Shown here piece after piece: positions 60,033 to 64,000 of a stretch of 64,000 nt of DNA. Origin of the DNA: an uncultured Actinomycetes bacterium (GTDB lineage: Bacteria; Actinomycetota; Actinomycetes; Nanopelagicales; Nanopelagicaceae); the NCBI GenBank assembly GCA_903838035.1, contig CAILWW010000010.1, positions 1 through 64,000 of the forward strand, written 5' to 3'. The notes under the pieces were generated by a model. That model ran no database searches. It saw only the letters and a list, made by a program, of their open reading frames with translations, and was not told where the DNA came from. The position numbers and the translations under genes were made by a program. Every line of letters starts with the position of its first letter. Positions within the stretch are counted from its first letter, which is position 1.

Positions 60033-60913
60033 GAATTACGCCATCTCGCAGCGCGTCGACCAGCCCAGATATACCCAGTCATCGCGATCGTCGCGATGAC
60101 AATCATGCCGACAGCCAGAGCATCGCCAAGGTTTGCTTGATCTGAGATCACATTTCCGTCGACCAGGGTTCCAATAATGATGGGGACTAATGGGACGGTT
60201 CCGACAGTGAGTGCACGTGCTGTTGCATAGGCCGAGAAGCCGCCGGCAAAGAGCAGGAAGAAAGCCCCCACAAAGGATGGGACCAAGATTGGGATACCGA
60301 CTCTGCGCCAGTATGTGAATGGCGAGGCGCCAAGGTTAATACTCGCCTCTTCCCATTCATAACGTAGTCCGGCGATTGCGGGCTTAAAGACGAGGACCAT
60401 GAGCGGGACTTGGAAGAATGAGTAGACGAGAACGACGCCAGTGAAAGAGAAGATGGTGAAGTGGCCGGCATAGATGTCCCAGCCGAGATCTTTCAAAACT
60501 TTTGTGACGATACCTTCGGTACCAAAAGCTGCAACAAACATAAAGGCGAGTGGTACGCCACCAGAATTTGCGAAAACTGCCGAAATCGAGTCGATGACCG
60601 CTCCAAACTTTCCGCGGGCATATGTGACGATTACATAGGCGAAGAATGCGCCAAGGAGTGATCCAATAATCGCTGTGATGATTGAAAGCTTGAGTGAAAC
60701 TACAAAGGCGTGAAGATATGGACCGGTATGCAAGATCGGGCGGTAATTCGCGACGGTCCACTCATTCTTATTACCTTTAAAGCTACGAATTGTTACAGCG
60801 ATAACTGGCCAAATCAGGAAGAAGCCAGTGAAGATAAAAAATGGGAGTAGTGGTAGCACGCTGGTCCCTCGGCCGCTCGAGCGAACTCGAGAATGTGCTC
60901 TCACTACTCCCAT
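60029..60913 (-). CDS. ABC transporter permease
   Basis: WEEASINLGASPFTYWRRVGIPILVPS permease motif; 4-bp-type overlap with next gene. Confidence 0.92.
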   Translation of the reverse strand: MGVVRAHSRVRSSGRGTSVLPLLPFFIFTGFFLIWPVIAVTIRSFKGNKNEWTVANYRPILHTGPYLHAFVVSLKLSIITAIIGSLLGAFFAYVIVTYARGKFGAVIDSISAVFANSGGVPLAFMFVAAFGTEGIVTKVLKDLGWDIYAGHFTIFSFTGVVLVYSFFQVPLMVLVFKPAIAGLRYEWEEASINLGASPFTYWRRVGIPILVPSFVGAFFLLFAGGFSAYATARALTVGTVPLVPIIIGTLVDGNVISDQANLGDALAVGMIVIATIAMTGYIWAGRRAARWRNS

Positions 60914-60948
60914 ATGTTTCGGTTAGTTAACTAGTTACAGTAATTAAC

Positions 60949-62148
60949 TTAGTTACCAGCAATTGCTGGCCACTGTGCCTTAAGGAGAGCCTTCGCTGCA
61001 TCCTGTTCAGCTGGTGTTGGGGTGACGATCTTTGCGCTGGCTGGAATTCCATATCCATCTGGAGCTGGCGCGTTGGTCTTCTTAGCAACCATTGCGTCGT
61101 ATTCGATAGGAAGTGCGCCACCTGCGATCCAGATGTTTTGACCACCATTGATAGCGGCAAAGATCTGTGAGCCGGTCTTGCCCTTAAGATATGAAGCGTT
61201 GAGATCCATTGATCCCTTGCCCTTGTTCTCTGAGTAAAGGAATTCGGTCCAGAGGCGAGCTGCTGCAGGATGTGGTGCGTTAAATGGGATTGCCATGATG
61301 TATGGAGTTCCCTTGATTACTGCATCGGAAGGAATGACGTACTTAACAGTCTTTCCAGCCTTCGCTGCGGTAGCCACTGCACCTGGGCCGTTGAAGGACC
61401 ATGAAAAGGAGACCTTGTAGGCGCCAGCAAGGAAGTTCTGTCCGCTTGCAAGTGCAGTAACAAAGTTGCCTGAATCCTTGAGGTTCTTGAAGTAATCGAT
61501 ACCTGGCTGAACGTTATCTGGAGTACCACCTGATGAGAGATTGGCAGCGAAGACTGACATGAGCGCCTCTTGAGCTCCAGATGGATCGCCACCGATGGCA
61601 ACTTGATTCTTAAATGCTGGATCCTTGAGATCCGCAAATGACTTAGGTGCCTTTGAGATTGATGTGTCATAGGAGAGAGCAATCACACCTGCGTAATCTC
61701 CAGCCCAACGGCCATGGGCATCCTTATAGGTAGATGTTATGTCGTTCCAGTTTTGAACCTTGTATGGAGCAAAGAGATTAGCATTATCGGCGCCGTAGGT
61801 GATTCCCACATCAACTGCATCTGGCACCTTAGAAGCTGGAGCAGTCTTTATGGTCTGAATTTCATAGGCAGATGAACCATCTGGATTGTCATCTGTGATT
61901 TTGATTCCAAAAGCTTTAGAGAAGAGATCCATAGCTTCGCCATAGTTTGCCCAGTCGCGAGGAAGGGTAATGACGTTGAGCTTTCCTTCTTTCTTAGCAG
62001 CTGCTACTAGAGCATCCATGCCGCCGCACTCTTTAAGAGATGTGCACTTTGAAAAATCGACTGCTGCATGTGATGCTGCAGATGTTGCCACTAGTGAAGC
62101 TGCTGCCATTGTGGCCGCAATTACTCCACCAAGAATACGCTTGCGCAT
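60949..62148 (-). CDS. ABC transporter substrate-binding protein (putative aminophosphonate)
   Basis: Signal peptide MRKRILGGVIAATMAAASLVATSAASHA; LVAAAKKEGKLNVITLPRDWANYGE. Confidence 0.88.
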   Translation of the reverse strand: MRKRILGGVIAATMAAASLVATSAASHAAVDFSKCTSLKECGGMDALVAAAKKEGKLNVITLPRDWANYGEAMDLFSKAFGIKITDDNPDGSSAYEIQTIKTAPASKVPDAVDVGITYGADNANLFAPYKVQNWNDITSTYKDAHGRWAGDYAGVIALSYDTSISKAPKSFADLKDPAFKNQVAIGGDPSGAQEALMSVFAANLSSGGTPDNVQPGIDYFKNLKDSGNFVTALASGQNFLAGAYKVSFSWSFNGPGAVATAAKAGKTVKYVIPSDAVIKGTPYIMAIPFNAPHPAAARLWTEFLYSENKGKGSMDLNASYLKGKTGSQIFAAINGGQNIWIAGGALPIEYDAMVAKKTNAPAPDGYGIPASAKIVTPTPAEQDAAKALLKAQWPAIAGN

Positions 62149-62255
62149 ATATTTCCCCCTTATGGATTGGTAGGGCAATCTCATCGCAGGTAAGTATCTA
62201 AAGGATTGTGTTTTGGATGATATTGAGTGACAACTTGGTTAACACTTGGATTGAG

Positions 62256-62942
62256 TTACGCAGTTAATAATTCAAATGCATCTGTTGCAAAGTTAAGTAC
62301 GTAGTCTGCGCCAAGAGTTTCTAACTGTGTGCGTTCGAAGGCACCACTTGTTACAGCAATGACTAAGCCGGCTTGTGCGCTCAATCCGCTAGCGACATCA
62401 GATGGTGTATCGCCAATGACCGCTACTTCGTTCACAGAAATTTGGCTCTCGTTCATCTTGTTAAATATTTCTACGCTTCGAAGGACCATGTCGGGAGCGG
62501 GACGACCTTGTGCCACTTCAGATGCAGCCACTGATACGTCGATGAGATCATTCCAGGCCAGGCCACTGAGAATTGGGTCAAGAATCTCGCGGGGAAAGCC
62601 AGTTGTGATTCCAATTCCTACTCCGCAAGCGCCCAATTCGCGGAAGAAATGGGAAATCCCTTCAAACTCCTCGAGGAATCCGTGTTGAACAATTGAGTTA
62701 TAAGCCGAGACAAAATCCTCGTGCATCGATTCTGCCCTGCTGACATTGCCATCACACAGGTAGGTGAACACATCAATTTTTCGTTGTCCCATTGTGGCCT
62801 TGACGTACTCAGTCATCTTTTCGACCTCTTGTGAACTAAAGCCGCTAGCTGAGATGGCATCCTGAAAGGCTTGCACGACCAGGCCATCATCTTTCGCAGT
62901 AGTTCCGGCCACATCAAAGATGGCAAGTTTTATATTCCCCAT
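62256..62942 (-). CDS. Phosphonatase-like HAD hydrolase (TIGR03351-like)
   Basis: LAIFDVAGTTAKDDGLVVQAFQDAI; GITTGFPREILDPIL; VAVIGDTPSDVASG. Confidence 0.85.
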   Translation of the reverse strand: MGNIKLAIFDVAGTTAKDDGLVVQAFQDAISASGFSSQEVEKMTEYVKATMGQRKIDVFTYLCDGNVSRAESMHEDFVSAYNSIVQHGFLEEFEGISHFFRELGACGVGIGITTGFPREILDPILSGLAWNDLIDVSVAASEVAQGRPAPDMVLRSVEIFNKMNESQISVNEVAVIGDTPSDVASGLSAQAGLVIAVTSGAFERTQLETLGADYVLNFATDAFELLTA

Positions 62943-64000
62943 GATTGCATCGTCTCCTCAGCGATTGCTGGAGCTAATGAATTGCCACGACCGCCGCCGC
63001 CAGTAATAATGACGGCACCCCGTTCTATTTCTTTGCGGAAGTAGATATCGGTACTCGTAGATTGGCTATATACGCCATCCCAGCGGCGCTCTATTTTGGG
63101 TGCTGTGGTACCAAAGAGGTTGGCGATTACTTGCGAGAGATGCTCATACGGAGCCTCGCTGAGCTCATGATCAAAGGGCTCCTCATATTCATGGGTATCG
63201 CCAATAGTGCATGATCCATCGAGGCGCTGAACTAGTAGCAACTGCATCTTTCGCTCTGCTGCGATGCCTTCTTGCGTCGGCAAGGTATGTAGCGAGAGAT
63301 CCTTAAAAGCTGGGTAATACCGCAAGGAATCACCGTCGGCAACTGAATGCGAGAGCTCGGATGCTAGGGGGACAGTTGCTCCCATTTGCAGCCGAACTTT
63401 TCGGATCGGTGCATCCTCAAAATAGTCGGATAAGAAACCGTGATGGGCGGCGCCGGGCACAAATGCAATCAGATCGCCAGATACTTTGACCCCAGCCGCA
63501 GACTTAACAGTGTGGCCGGAATCTGTCTTTTTATATTTCACAACATCATAGTGTGGGTGCCATGAATATCTTTCATTACCCAGCATCGCCGCCCGCAAGC
63601 CTCCCAATAGCATGGGTGGTTCAACCACAGCATCAGTAGTGCAGCGAAGAGCTCCTAGATGATTTCCGTTGAGTACTGGCTCTAGCCACTTCACCTGCGT
63701 TGAAGATAAAAGTTCAAAACCACGTGCCGAGGCATCCGCCATCTGTACTGCCTCGCGAAGTATTTCTAACTCGGCATCATTTTGTGCGACAGTTAATGAA
63801 CCATTGGCTCGAAAGCCAATTTCTGCCTGCAAGCCTATTGTTTCCCAAAGCTCTCTTGCACGTAGCCCCAATGCTAATTCCGCTCCAGCGGCGCGGCCAC
63901 TTACCCAAACCAATCCAAAGTTGCGGATCGAGGCAGATTGCGGGGCGAGATCACGTTCTAAGTGGATGACTTTATGACCAGCAGCCAAAGCCAACCAGGC
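62930..64000 (-). CDS. FAD-dependent oxidoreductase (TIGR03364-like), N-terminus beyond window
   Basis: HKVIHLERDLAPQSASIRNFGLVWVSGRAAG; TGGGGRGNSLAPAIAEETM C-terminus; open to right edge. Confidence 0.83.
   Translation of the reverse strand, partial: AWLALAAGHKVIHLERDLAPQSASIRNFGLVWVSGRAAGAELALGLRARELWETIGLQAEIGFRANGSLTVAQNDAELEILREAVQMADASARGFELLSSTQVKWLEPVLNGNHLGALRCTTDAVVEPPMLLGGLRAAMLGNERYSWHPHYDVVKYKKTDSGHTVKSAAGVKVSGDLIAFVPGAAHHGFLSDYFEDAPIRKVRLQMGATVPLASELSHSVADGDSLRYYPAFKDLSLHTLPTQEGIAAERKMQLLLVQRLDGSCTIGDTHEYEEPFDHELSEAPYEHLSQVIANLFGTTAPKIERRWDGVYSQSTSTDIYFRKEIERGAVIITGGGGRGNSLAPAIAEETMQSWGI

Noticed and set aside
60914-60948. AT-rich GTTAGTTAACTAGTTACAGTAATTAACTTAGTTAC between SBP and permease
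   Set aside because: Contains short palindromic words but no stable extended stem or clear operator symmetry; probably a simple intercistronic spacer.

Overview
The window is a compact, mostly collinear chromosomal segment of an actinobacterium. Gene order (pmt/rsmI, metG-tatD-rsmA-ispE, glmU-prs, glp-rimJ-sepX) and the streamlined, moderate-GC style suggest a freshwater Nanopelagicales (acI)-like lineage; that assignment is inference. Nearly all DNA is coding. Main contents: mfd 5' end, ppc, pth, rplY, a TetR regulator, prs, glmU, tRNA-Gln, ispE, rsmA, tatD, metG, rsmI, protein mannosyltransferase, a SepX/GLPR-like membrane protein + RimJ + gephyrin/MoeA-like protein + 5-FTHF cyclo-ligase block, acyl-CoA dehydrogenase, CtaG/CopD and CopC-like proteins, a HicA-like ORF, an MMPL transporter, purU, the riboflavin operon with FMN riboswitch, tRNA-Arg, a saccharopine-dehydrogenase-like protein, Rieske, GGDEF, photolyase, a maltose-type ABC/GH13 operon, citrate synthase, pdxH, serC, groEL with CIRCE, NDH-2, a MalT/LuxR-type regulator, a GMC oxidoreductase, and a phosphonate-type ABC/phosphonatase-like operon running off the right edge. 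No CRISPR array, rRNA, prophage or transposase was seen. Best second-look items: (1) a gephyrin/MoeA-like protein lacking the MoeA domain II region and the SGGVSxG motif, next to a SepX/GLPR-like protein; (2) a HicA-like ORF with an ATGA-overlapping 39-aa partner; (3) a CopC-like protein with no histidines; (4) a metallophosphoesterase embedded in a putative phosphonate operon; (5) a tandem duplication of the tRNA-Gln 3' end; (6) several structured non-coding elements (rplY leader, malE-malF palindrome, groEL-upstream hairpin).
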